A stretch of DNA of 64,000 bases from JAICJC01 sp963757605 (GTDB lineage: Bacteria; Actinomycetota; Thermoleophilia; Gaiellales; JAICJC01): contig CAVWSF010000003.1 in assembly GCA_963757605.1 (NCBI GenBank), forward strand, positions 310,001 to 374,000, written 5' to 3'. Made by a program: the position numbers and the translations under genes. Below, piece by piece: positions 52,057 to 60,099 of the stretch. Every line of letters starts with the position of its first letter. Position 1 is the stretch's first letter. The notes below the pieces were generated by a model. The model was given only the letters and a program-made list of their open reading frames with translations. It was not told the origin of the DNA and did no database searches.

Positions 52057-53538
52057 GCCCCAGCCGCCGCCGCCGGGGGTGCGGATCTCGAGGACGTCGC
52101 CGGCCTTCAGGTCGAGGCTGCACTTGGCCGGCAGGCGGCGGCCGTTCAGGCGGTTCTGGCCAGGCGAGCCGTCCTCGCCTCCGGCGGCCCCGCGCGGGCC
52201 GTGGCGGCGGCGCTCGGTCATGAGCCCGAGGCGGCAGTCGGCCAGCACGCGGTAGACGCGCACCACGCCGTCGCCGCCCGGATGGCGGCCGGCGCCGCCG
52301 GTGCGCGGCCGAAGCGCATAGCGCTCGATCCGGAGCGGATACTCGCGCTCGAGGGCCTCGATCGGCGTGTTCAGCGTGTTCGACATCGCGACGTGGACGG
52401 CGCTCGGCCCCGGCCCGGCCGGCCCGCCGCCCTGTCCGCCACCAAGCGTCTCGTAGTAGGTGAACCCGGGCGTCCCGAACGTGACGTTGTTCATCGTCCC
52501 CTGACCGTGCGCCGGCACCAGGATGGCCCGGCCGAGCGCGGACATGACGACATCGACGATGCGGCTCGAGGTCTCGGTGTTCCCGCCCACGACCGCCCCC
52601 GGCGGCCGCGCGTTCACGAGGCAGCCCTCGGGCGCGACGACCTCGACCGGGACGAACGCGCCGCCCGACGCCGGGATGTCGGGATCGCAGACCGCCCGCA
52701 CGCAGAAGTAGACCGCCGAGCGGGTGACGGCGATCGGACAATTGACGTTTCCGCGCTGCTGGTCGGCCGTGCCCGCGAAGTCCGCCCGGATGCGGCCGCC
52801 GCGGACCGTGACCCGCACCCGGATCGGCACGTCGCGCACATGGATGCCATCGCCCTCCATGGCGTCCTCGGCCTCGTAGGTGCCGTCGGGGATGCGGGCG
52901 ATGCCGGCCCGGATGCGGCGTTCGCTGTAGTCGTGGAGCTCGTCCATCCCGCGCCGGAGCGTCCGCCGCCCGAAGCGCTCGGTCAATTGGCGCAGGCGGT
53001 CGGCACCGACCTCCATGCACGCCTCCTGCGCGCGCAGGTCGGCCAGCCGCTCGGCCGGCTTTCGCATGTTGGCGACGAGGAGCGCGCGCACACCGCCGGT
53101 CAGCCGAAGCGGCGGGATGACGACGCCCTCCTGGAGGAGCTCGGTCGCCCCGGCCGGCATCGACGCCGGCTGCATGCCGCCGACGTCGGCGTGGTGGGCG
53201 CGCGAGCACACGATGCCCAGGTCGTCCACGATGGCCACCAGCGTGATGTCGGGCAGGTGCGTGCCGCCGGTGTAGGGGTCGTTGATCGCCCACACCTCGC
53301 CAGGCGCCGCGCCGCGCTCGAGCACGGCCGCGACGGCGTCGGGCATCGCTCCGAGGTGGACGGGCAGGTGCTCGGCCTGGGCGATCATGCGGCCCTCGGG
53401 GTCGAAGACGGCCGTCGAGCAGTCGCGCCGCTCCTTGATGTTGGCCGAGTGGGCCGAGCGGACGAGCGCCGCGCCCATCTCCTCGGCGACGCCCCGCAGC
53501 GCCGCCGCCAGCACCTGGAGCCCGGCGGGATCCATCAT
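52054..53538 (-). CDS. hyuB: Hydantoinase/oxoprolinase subunit B
   Basis: 494 aa. Typical N-terminus VRSAHSANIKERRDCSTAVFDPEGRMIAQAEHLPVHLGAM, then WAINDPYTGGTHLPDITL, SRAHHADVGG, GNTETSSRIVDVVMSALG and a Gly-rich C-terminus. With HyuA it forms an ATP-dependent amidohydrolase that opens cyclic amides such as N-methylhydantoin or 5-oxoproline. The ATG at 53538 overlaps the hyuA stop. Confidence 0.93.
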   Translation of the reverse strand: MMDPAGLQVLAAALRGVAEEMGAALVRSAHSANIKERRDCSTAVFDPEGRMIAQAEHLPVHLGAMPDAVAAVLERGAAPGEVWAINDPYTGGTHLPDITLVAIVDDLGIVCSRAHHADVGGMQPASMPAGATELLQEGVVIPPLRLTGGVRALLVANMRKPAERLADLRAQEACMEVGADRLRQLTERFGRRTLRRGMDELHDYSERRIRAGIARIPDGTYEAEDAMEGDGIHVRDVPIRVRVTVRGGRIRADFAGTADQQRGNVNCPIAVTRSAVYFCVRAVCDPDIPASGGAFVPVEVVAPEGCLVNARPPGAVVGGNTETSSRIVDVVMSALGRAILVPAHGQGTMNNVTFGTPGFTYYETLGGGQGGGPAGPGPSAVHVAMSNTLNTPIEALEREYPLRIERYALRPRTGGAGRHPGGDGVVRVYRVLADCRLGLMTERRRHGPRGAAGGEDGSPGQNRLNGRRLPAKCSLDLKAGDVLEIRTPGGGGWG

Positions 53539-55346
53539 CGCGTGAGCCTCCACGAGCCGTCCGGCCGCCGCCGGGCCGTCCAGCCCTCGCCGACCCAGAT
53601 CGTGGCGCCGTCGAGCGGCACCGACTCCGGCCCGCGGACGGGCGCCGTGCGCGGCACGCGCGGGAGCTCGAGCTCCGGCCCCGGCCGCACCGTCGACACC
53701 CGCACGCTCACGACCTCGATCTCGCCGTTCGGGTCGTCGAACCCGTACCGCTCGCGGTGACGGGCGTGGAACCGCTCGGCGAGCGTGGCCCGCGGCGCAA
53801 CCGGCACCGACAGCTCGTGCGCCTGGCCGCGGTAGCGAAGCTCGCACTCGGCCTCGCCGCGCAGCCGTCCGGGGCGCCACTCCGAGAGCGGTCGCATGAC
53901 GCTCTCGACGGCGTGGGTGCGGCGGTCGCCGGCCGCGATCCCGAGCGCCGAGAGGACGCCGCCGGCCGCCGGCACCACCACCGCGCGCATGCCGAGCAGG
54001 TCGGCCACGTCGCAGGCGTGGAGCGGCCCGGCGCCGCCGAACGCGACCAGCTCCAGCCCGCGCGGGTCGTGGCCCTGCTCGACGCTCACGACCCGGATCG
54101 CGCGCACCATCTCCTCGTTCGCGACCGCGACGATCCCCTCCGCGGCGGCCCGCAGCGACCGGAACGGCCCGGCCACCTCGCGCAGCGCGGCCCGGGCTGC
54201 GGCCGCGTCGAGCCGCAGCCCGCCCGCGATCTGCACCTTCGGGTCCAGCCGGCCGAGGACGACGTTCGCGTCGGTGACGGTGGGACGGCGCCCGCCGCGG
54301 CCGTAGGCGGCCGGCCCGGGCTCGGCCCCGGCGCTGTGCGGCCCGACCCTGAGCGCGCCGCCCTCGTCGAGCCAGGCGATCGACCCGCCGCCGGCGCCGA
54401 CCGTATGGATGTCGACGTGCGGCACCCGCACCGGGAGCCCGGCGATCGCCCGCTGGGCCGAGATGCCGGCCTCGCCCTCCCGGATCAGGCAGACGTCGGT
54501 CGACGTGCCGCCCATGTCGAAGCTGACCGCATCGCCGGCCCCGAGCGCCTTCACCGCGGCGACGCCTCCGGCGGGGCCGGACAGGAGCAGCCGCACCGGA
54601 TGCGCGGCCGCCTCGGCCAGCGGGCACACGCCGCCGCTCGACTGCATCACGTCGGGCTCGGGCAGACCACGCTCCGCGGCGGACCGGCCCAGCCGCTCCA
54701 GATAGCGGCCGGCGACCGGGCCGAGGTAGGCGTCGGCGATTGCCGTCGAGGCCCGCTCGTACTCGCGGAACTCCGGCGCGACGTCGACCGACGCGACGAC
54801 ATGGACGCCGGGCAGCGCCTTGCGGAGCCTGCGAGCCGTCTCGAGCTCGTGGCCGGGATGGGCGTAGGAGTGGAGCAGACAGACCGCAACCGCCTCGACG
54901 CCCGCCCGCCGCAGCCTGCGCGCCGCCCGCTCGACCGACTCGGGCCTGAGGCGGCGCAGCGCGCCGTCGGGCCCCGTGCGCTCGTCCACCTCGGCCGTGA
55001 CCTCGGCGAGCGGCGCCGGCGGCGCGACCTCGAGCCTGTAGAGGTGGGGCCGCGTCTGGCGGGCGAGCGTCAGCAGGTCGCCGAACCCGGCCGTCGCGAC
55101 GAGCGCTGAGCGAGCCCCGCGGCGCTCGAGGAGCGCGTTCGTGGCGACCGTCGTCCCGTGCCCGAGCCGCTCGACGTCGCCGGCCCCGAGCCCGGCCCGC
55201 TCCAGCGCGAGCGCGACGCCCTCCACGACTCCGCGCGACTGGTCGGCGGGCGTCGTCGGCACCTTGGCGGTCGAGAGCCGCCCACCGGCCACGAGCGCGA
55301 CGTCGGTGAACGTGCCGCCCACGTCGACTCCGACGATCGCACGCAT
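53535..55346 (-). CDS. hyuA: Hydantoinase/oxoprolinase subunit A
   Basis: 603 aa, ASKHA-fold ATPase subunit. MRAIVGVDVGGTFTDVALV binds phosphate, GHGTTVATNALLERRGAR follows, and VSFDMGGTSTDVCLI is the second phosphate loop; ending YGFDDPNGEIEVVSVRV. Partner of HyuB. The ATG at 55346 has TATTCT 6 bases upstream. Divergent from the C45 hydrolase gene, with 22 bases between start codons. Confidence 0.94.
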   Translation of the reverse strand: MRAIVGVDVGGTFTDVALVAGGRLSTAKVPTTPADQSRGVVEGVALALERAGLGAGDVERLGHGTTVATNALLERRGARSALVATAGFGDLLTLARQTRPHLYRLEVAPPAPLAEVTAEVDERTGPDGALRRLRPESVERAARRLRRAGVEAVAVCLLHSYAHPGHELETARRLRKALPGVHVVASVDVAPEFREYERASTAIADAYLGPVAGRYLERLGRSAAERGLPEPDVMQSSGGVCPLAEAAAHPVRLLLSGPAGGVAAVKALGAGDAVSFDMGGTSTDVCLIREGEAGISAQRAIAGLPVRVPHVDIHTVGAGGGSIAWLDEGGALRVGPHSAGAEPGPAAYGRGGRRPTVTDANVVLGRLDPKVQIAGGLRLDAAAARAALREVAGPFRSLRAAAEGIVAVANEEMVRAIRVVSVEQGHDPRGLELVAFGGAGPLHACDVADLLGMRAVVVPAAGGVLSALGIAAGDRRTHAVESVMRPLSEWRPGRLRGEAECELRYRGQAHELSVPVAPRATLAERFHARHRERYGFDDPNGEIEVVSVRVSTVRPGPELELPRVPRTAPVRGPESVPLDGATIWVGEGWTARRRPDGSWRLTR

Positions 55347-55352
55347 CGCGCA

Positions 55353-55362
55353 AGAATATGCT
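55353..55362. promoter_or_regulatory. Overlapping divergent -10 boxes of hyuA and the C45 hydrolase gene
   Basis: Minus-strand TATTCT (55358-55353) lies 6 bases before the hyuA ATG, and plus-strand TATGCT (55357-55362) lies 6 bases before the GTG at 55369. The two boxes share two bases, so polymerase could hardly occupy both at once. Confidence 0.55.
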
Positions 55363-55368
55363 GCTCCT

Positions 55369-56457
55369 GTGACGCTCCATCGGCACTTCTCGGCAGAGAC
55401 CTCGGACGGCGACCGCGGCCGCGCCCTCGGCGCCGCCCAGCGCGACCGGATCGCGCTCGTGACCGGCGTCTACGCCCGTCTCTACGCCCTGAACGGGCTG
55501 GGCGCGGCCGACACCGCGCGCTTCGGCATCCAGGCGCTCGAACGCATTGGTGCCTTCGCGCCCGAGCTCGGGGCCGAGATCGAGGGCATCGCGGCCGGCT
55601 CCGGGCAGCCCGTCGAGACGATCGCCGCCCTGAACGCACGCACCGAGATCCTGGCTGCCTCGGCCGGCGAGTGCTCGACGATCGCCTGCCTGGGCTCGAT
55701 GACCGCGTCCGGCTCGGCACTCGGCATCCAGACCTGGGACTGGCACCACGAGCTGGCCGACGGATGGATCGTGTGGACGATCGAGCACCCCGACGGCCGC
55801 CGGGTCGAGACGATGACCGAGGCCGGCATCGTCGGGAAGATCGGGATGAACGACCGCGGCGTGGCGCTGCTTCTGAACATCCTCGGACATCGCGACGACG
55901 GGCCGCCCATCGGCGTCCCCGTCCACGTGCTCTGCCGGGCGGTGCTCGACCGGGCCGACGGCGCCGTCGCGGCGCTCGAGACGATCGCGGCGGCCGAGGT
56001 GTCGGCGTCGAGCGCGATCACGGTCGTGACCGACGAGGACGGCGGCGCGGTGTGCACGGTCGAGGTCTCACCCGCCGGGCCCGCGTTCGTCACGCCCGAC
56101 GAGCGTGGCGTGCTCGTCCACACCAACCACTTCCTCGAGCAGCCCGGCCGGGCCGGCGACACCGGCGTCCGCGACGGCCCGGGGACGATCCTGCGGCTCG
56201 ACCTGGCGAAGCGGCGGATGGCGGCGATGCGGCCGGGCGAGGTGACGCCGCAGGCCGTCCTGGCCTCGATGGCCTCGCACCGGGGCGGGTCGAGCGCGAT
56301 GTGCTGCCATCCCCAGCCCGGCGACGCGCTCGGCGAGCGCTGGACGACCCTGGCGACGATCGTGGCGGATCCGGCCGTTCGCGAGCTCACGGCGTACCGC
56401 GGGGGCCCGTGTCAGATCGAGGCGGCCTCGACGACCGCAGCGGCCGCCAGGCAGTAG
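55369..56457 (+). CDS. C45-type (acyl-CoA:6-APA acyltransferase-like) Ntn hydrolase
   Basis: 362 aa. The pattern is that of peptidase family C45: a long N-terminal segment with EIEGIAAGSGQPVETIAALNARTEIL, then GECSTIACLG, where Cys would become the N-terminal nucleophile after self-cleavage, followed by QTWDWHHEL, GKIGMNDRGVALLLNIL and HTNHFLE. Members cleave or transfer amide-linked acyl groups. Substrate unknown; context suggests catabolism of an N-acyl or cyclic amide. GTG at 55369. Confidence 0.8.
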   Translation: MTLHRHFSAETSDGDRGRALGAAQRDRIALVTGVYARLYALNGLGAADTARFGIQALERIGAFAPELGAEIEGIAAGSGQPVETIAALNARTEILAASAGECSTIACLGSMTASGSALGIQTWDWHHELADGWIVWTIEHPDGRRVETMTEAGIVGKIGMNDRGVALLLNILGHRDDGPPIGVPVHVLCRAVLDRADGAVAALETIAAAEVSASSAITVVTDEDGGAVCTVEVSPAGPAFVTPDERGVLVHTNHFLEQPGRAGDTGVRDGPGTILRLDLAKRRMAAMRPGEVTPQAVLASMASHRGGSSAMCCHPQPGDALGERWTTLATIVADPAVRELTAYRGGPCQIEAASTTAAAARQ

Positions 56458-57770
56458 CTCTCCTGCCAGGGGAGCGAGGCGAGCTGGAGGCCGACGGGCA
56501 TGCCGGCGTCGTCGCGGCCGGACGGCACGCTGATCGCGGGCCAGCCCAGGATGTTGAAGATCTGCGTCAAGCCGCACATTGCGAAGGTGACATCGAACGC
56601 GGGCTTCCCGGCGAACGGCACCTCGGTGACGCCGATCTTGGGCGGCGTGAACGCCTGGGCCGGCGTCGCGACGAGGTCGATGCCGGCCACGGCCAGCGCC
56701 TCGTGCATGCGGGCCCGGTACTCGAGCCGGTTCTGCGAGGTGATCGCGGAGTCGACGGCGAGCATCGGCTCGGCCGCCTCGAGGTCGCGCACGACGTCCG
56801 GGCCGAGATCCGCCCGCCGCTCGGGCCAGAACTCCCACAGCGTCGCGGCCTCCTCGGGCGTGAACGGGTCGGCGATCCCGAGCTTCGTCGGCCACTGCAT
56901 GTCGACCTCGACGATCCGCGCGCCCGCGTCGAGCAGCGCGTCGATCCCACGCCGCGCCTGCGCGGCGACGTCGGGCGCGGTGTATTCGAAGAAGTAGCGC
57001 TCGGCGACCCCGACCGTCAGGCCGGCGACGCCCCGCCGGGCCGCCTCGCTCCAGCGCTCGACGGGCACAGGCGTCGTCCGCGGGTCGCGCGGCGACGCGC
57101 CCGCCAGCACCTCGAGCTGGAGCGCGCACTCGGCCACCGTGCGCGCCATCGGGCCGCAATGGTCGAGCGTCTGGCAGAGCATCCGGATGCCGGCCAGGCT
57201 GACCCGGCCGAACGTCGGCTTCAGCCCGACGATCCCGCAGCAGGACGCAGGGCAGCGGATCGAGCCGCCGGTGTCGGTGCCCGGTGCGGCCGCGACGATG
57301 CCCGACGCCAGGGCCGCCGCCGAGCCGCCGCTCGAGCCGCCCGGTACGCGGGTCGGGTCGTGCGGGTTCTTGCAGGAGCCGTAGTGCGGGTTCTGGTTGG
57401 TCGTCCCCCACGCCAGCTCGTGGGTCGCGAGCTTGGCGACGCAGACGGCGCCGGCGGCCGCGAACCGGGCCACGACGTCGGCGTCGCGCTCGGGCACGTG
57501 GTCGCGAAAGAGCGCGCTGCCGTAGGTCGTCGTGATGCCGCCGGTGTCGATCAGGTCCTTCCATCCGACCGGGACGCCGGCCAGCGGGCCGGGGTCGCGG
57601 CGCTCGGCCAGCGCACGGTCGACATCGGCCGCCTCGCGCCGGGCGCGCTCCTCCGTGACGAGCCAGACCGCGCCGAGCTCGTCGGCCGCCAGCTTCTCGA
57701 GGTGCTCGTCGAGCACCTCGACTGCCGTCCGCTCGCGCCCGCGGACCTGCTCGGCGATCGCGAGGCTCAC
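56412..57770 (-). CDS. Amidase (amidase signature family)
   Basis: 452 aa. The Ser-cisSer-Lys triad is visible: Lys in GVPVGWKDLIDTGG, cisSer and flanking glycines in VPGGSSGGSAAALASG, and Ser in TDTGGSIRCPASCCG. Hydrolyses an amide to an acid and ammonia; GatA-like but no gatB or gatC is near. The GTG at 57770 overlaps the oxidoreductase stop as GTGA. Ends 46 bases inside the convergent C45 gene. Confidence 0.92.
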   Translation of the reverse strand: MSLAIAEQVRGRERTAVEVLDEHLEKLAADELGAVWLVTEERARREAADVDRALAERRDPGPLAGVPVGWKDLIDTGGITTTYGSALFRDHVPERDADVVARFAAAGAVCVAKLATHELAWGTTNQNPHYGSCKNPHDPTRVPGGSSGGSAAALASGIVAAAPGTDTGGSIRCPASCCGIVGLKPTFGRVSLAGIRMLCQTLDHCGPMARTVAECALQLEVLAGASPRDPRTTPVPVERWSEAARRGVAGLTVGVAERYFFEYTAPDVAAQARRGIDALLDAGARIVEVDMQWPTKLGIADPFTPEEAATLWEFWPERRADLGPDVVRDLEAAEPMLAVDSAITSQNRLEYRARMHEALAVAGIDLVATPAQAFTPPKIGVTEVPFAGKPAFDVTFAMCGLTQIFNILGWPAISVPSGRDDAGMPVGLQLASLPWQESYCLAAAAVVEAASI

Positions 57771-58777
57771 GCCGGTGCCAGCCGGGACGCCCGGAACCGG
57801 TCCGCCTCGGGCGGGAGCGACCGCCCCTGGGCCAGGTCGGCGGCGAGCCGCCCCAGCAGGGGGCCGAACTTGAACGCATGGCCGCTGCAGCCGCCGCACA
57901 GGGTCACGCCGTCGATCCTATCGAGGACGAAGTCCCCGTCGGGCGACATGGTGTACAGGCACGCCTCGGCGTGCACGGGCCGCGGGTCGAGGCCGGGGAA
58001 CATCCGCTTCACGTGCTCGACCAGCCGGTCCTGGAGCGGCTGGTCGATCGGGCGGTCGGAGCGGTCCGGATCCCACGGATCGGGGCGGGCCGCGTCCTCG
58101 CCCACCTTGTAGCCGACGCCGGGGGCCACCAGGCCGTAGTGCAGGCGCCTGTCGGGCGCACCGTGGTCGATGATGCTGGGGCGATCGTCGGGAGCGCCCG
58201 CGAAGTACGTCACCTGCTCGATCCGCGGCTGGAGCGGCAGCCCGAACATGGGGCCGAGCCACGATCCGGGGCACGCGACCACGACGTCGGCCTCGAGCTC
58301 GCGCGGGTCGGCCACGGCGGCGCCCTCGCGCACGTCGAGCCCGGCCGCCAGCGCCCGCAGCGCCTCGTCGGCCATGATCGCGCCGGCGGACGCGTCGTGC
58401 AGGACCGGCTCGGGGAAGCGGGCCTCAGGGAAGCGCTGCTCGGCGTCCTCGGGCTCCAGCCACTCGTACTCCTCGCCCACCTCGTCGAACGCGGCGGCGT
58501 GCAGCTCGACGCCCTGGCCGTACTCGAAGAGGCCGGTGGCGTGCAGCACGCCGGGGTCGAGCCGGCGCCACTCCTCGATGGCCCTGAGCGCCAGCCGCAC
58601 GTAGTCGGCATGGCGGTAGCTGCGCCGGAAGATGCGCGACCTGCCGGACGACGACCCGAGCGGCGAGCCGGCCCGGTCGCGCTCGTACACGGTGACCGCG
58701 AAGCCGTCATCGGCGAGCGCGCGCGCGGCCGAGAGGCCGATGACGCCCGCCCCGACGACGGCGGCCCGGTCAGGCAG
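57767..58777 (-). CDS. FAD-dependent oxidoreductase (DAO/sarcosine oxidase-like)
   Basis: 336 aa. The N-terminus RAAVVGAGVIGLSAARALAD is the FAD-binding GxGxxG motif; SSGRSRIFRRSYRHADYVRLA resembles the monomeric sarcosine oxidase group, and TLCGGCSGHAFKFGPLLG is the C-terminal FAD contact. No ATG, GTG or TTG lies upstream of the motif in frame. The likely start is CTG at 58777, overlapping the glutaredoxin stop. A GTG at 58690 would delete the FAD motif. Oxidises an N-methyl or secondary amine, substrate inferred. Confidence 0.82.
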   Translation of the reverse strand: MPDRAAVVGAGVIGLSAARALADDGFAVTVYERDRAGSPLGSSSGRSRIFRRSYRHADYVRLALRAIEEWRRLDPGVLHATGLFEYGQGVELHAAAFDEVGEEYEWLEPEDAEQRFPEARFPEPVLHDASAGAIMADEALRALAAGLDVREGAAVADPRELEADVVVACPGSWLGPMFGLPLQPRIEQVTYFAGAPDDRPSIIDHGAPDRRLHYGLVAPGVGYKVGEDAARPDPWDPDRSDRPIDQPLQDRLVEHVKRMFPGLDPRPVHAEACLYTMSPDGDFVLDRIDGVTLCGGCSGHAFKFGPLLGRLAADLAQGRSLPPEADRFRASRLAPA

Positions 58778-59096
58778 CCGGCTGCACCATTCTGCCCAGC
58801 TCGCCGGTCTGATAGAGCTCGGTCACGATGTCGCAGCCGCCGACGAGCTCGCCGTCGACGAAGAGCTGCGGGACCGTGGGCCAGCCCGAGTGGGCCGAGA
58901 GCTGCTCGCGGATGCGCGGGTCGGGCAGGATGTCGATGGCCGCGAACTCCGCCCCCGCCATCTGGAGCGCCTGCACCGTGCGGGCCGAGAACCCGCAGCG
59001 CGGGAAGTCCGGCGTGCCCTTCATGAACAGCATCACCTTGTTCTCGGTGATGGCCTTCGTGATCTCCTCGCGAATCTGGTCGTCTGTGACGATCAT
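58770..59096 (-). CDS. grxD: Monothiol glutaredoxin (Grx4/GrxD type)
   Basis: 108 aa. The CGFS active site in TPDFPRCGFSARTVQAL marks the iron-sulfur-binding monothiol class; VMLFMKGTP, GWPTVPQLFVDGELVGGCDIV complete the fold. Carries [2Fe-2S] clusters, often with BolA. The ATG at 59096 overlaps the bolA stop as ATGA. Confidence 0.94.
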   Translation of the reverse strand: MIVTDDQIREEITKAITENKVMLFMKGTPDFPRCGFSARTVQALQMAGAEFAAIDILPDPRIREQLSAHSGWPTVPQLFVDGELVGGCDIVTELYQTGELGRMVQPAA

Positions 59097-59320
59097 GGCG
59101 CCTCCGTCTTGATCTGCAGTGCGTGGATCGAACCGTCGTCGAGCAGGTGCTGGACGGGCGCGTAGACCAGCCTGTGCTGGTCGATCAGCGTGAGCCCGGA
59201 GAACCGCTCGGAGCGGATCCGCGTCGACAGGTGGTCGTCGCCCGAGAAGGGCCACACCTCCACGTCGCCGCCCGGAAACGCCGCTTCGAGGAGCCCACGC
59301 ACCTGGTCTGACAGTTGCAC
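59093..59320 (-). CDS. bolA: BolA family protein
   Basis: 75 aa with the BolA block LSTRIRSERFSGLTLIDQHRLVYAPVQHLLDDG, containing conserved His and the SERFSG loop. BolA proteins bind [2Fe-2S] clusters with CGFS glutaredoxins. The GTG at 59320 has TAATCT 6 bases upstream; a TTG at 59326 would directly abut that box and is less likely. First gene of bolA-grx-oxidase-amidase. Confidence 0.88.
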   Translation of the reverse strand: MQLSDQVRGLLEAAFPGGDVEVWPFSGDDHLSTRIRSERFSGLTLIDQHRLVYAPVQHLLDDGSIHALQIKTEAP

Positions 59321-59326
59321 GGTCAA

Positions 59327-59332
59327 AGATTA
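59327..59332 (-). promoter_or_regulatory. -10 box of bolA (leaderless type)
   Basis: TAATCT on the minus strand, 6 bases before the GTG at 59320. Confidence 0.5.
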
Positions 59333-59374
59333 GCGCCGCGTGTGCGCGGGCCATCCGGGGCCCTCGCATTCACG

Positions 59375-59380
59375 TAGTCT
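59375..59380 (+). promoter_or_regulatory. Possible -10 box of the YugP-type protease gene
   Basis: TAGTCT, giving a leader of about 30 nt that carries GAAGGAGG before the ATG at 59417. Confidence 0.4.
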
Positions 59381-59416
59381 TCATCTAACCCAACCCAGGC
59401 CCGAAGGAGGGCCACC

Positions 59417-60088
59417 ATGGATCTCTACTGGTACATCCTGTTTGCAGTTCCACCGCTGATCCTCGGTCTCGCCGCGCAGGCCTGGGTGAAGCGCGCGTTC
59501 GCCGAGGGCTCGAAGGTCCAGGCGTCGTCGGGCCTCACCGGCGCGCAGGTCAGCCGGCAGATGCTCGACTCCGGCGGCCTCCAGAACGTGACCGTCGAGG
59601 GCATCGCGGGGCAGCTCTCCGACCACTACGACCCGCGCTCGAAGACCATGCGCCTGTCGGCCCCTGTCGGGAATTCCGACTCCGTGGCCGCGGTCGCCGT
59701 GGCCGCCCACGAGACCGGCCATGCGTTCCAGGACGCCCGCCAGGAGGCCGGCTTCAAGCTTCGCGGAGCGCTCGTGCCCGCCACCGGGTTCGCCTCGCAG
59801 GCCTGGTTCCCGATCTTCCTGATCGGGATCTTCATGGGCGCCACGAACCTGGCGCTCCTCGGCGTGGTGCTGTTCGCTGCGATCGTGGTCTTCCAGCTCG
59901 TGACGCTGCCGGTGGAGTTCGGCGCCAGCAAGAAGGCGATGGCGATGCTGTCCACGCAGGGCATCATCAGCCAGGCGCAGGTGCCGGTCGCCCGCAAGGT
60001 GCTGACGGCCGCCGCGCTCACGTACGTGGTCGGCGCGTTGGTCGCGATCTGGCAGCTGGCGCTGCTCTTCATGCAGTCGCGCCGGTAG
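59417..60088 (+). CDS. Zinc metallopeptidase, YugP family
   Basis: 223 aa membrane protease-like protein. First helix at residues 4-22, then GLTGAQVSRQMLDSGGLQNVTVE, the zinc motif in VAVAAHETGHAFQDA (HExxH type, His about residue 99), and three further helices. Family function is not settled. Strong GAAGGAGG ribosome site. Its TAG stop doubles as the first half of the next gene's -10 box. Confidence 0.9.
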   Translation: MDLYWYILFAVPPLILGLAAQAWVKRAFAEGSKVQASSGLTGAQVSRQMLDSGGLQNVTVEGIAGQLSDHYDPRSKTMRLSAPVGNSDSVAAVAVAAHETGHAFQDARQEAGFKLRGALVPATGFASQAWFPIFLIGIFMGATNLALLGVVLFAAIVVFQLVTLPVEFGASKKAMAMLSTQGIISQAQVPVARKVLTAAALTYVVGALVAIWQLALLFMQSRR

Positions 60089-60091
60089 ACT
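60086..60091 (+). promoter_or_regulatory. -10 box of the DNA ligase gene (leaderless type)
   Basis: TAGACT 8 bases before the ATG at 60100. Its TAG is also the stop codon of the YugP-type gene. Confidence 0.5.
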
Positions 60092-60099
60092 CGCGGCCG

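Noticed and set aside
56412..57770. GatA subunit of the tRNA amidotransferase
   Set aside because: No gatB or gatC adjacent, and the gene is coupled to an FAD oxidase; an ordinary amidase is more likely.
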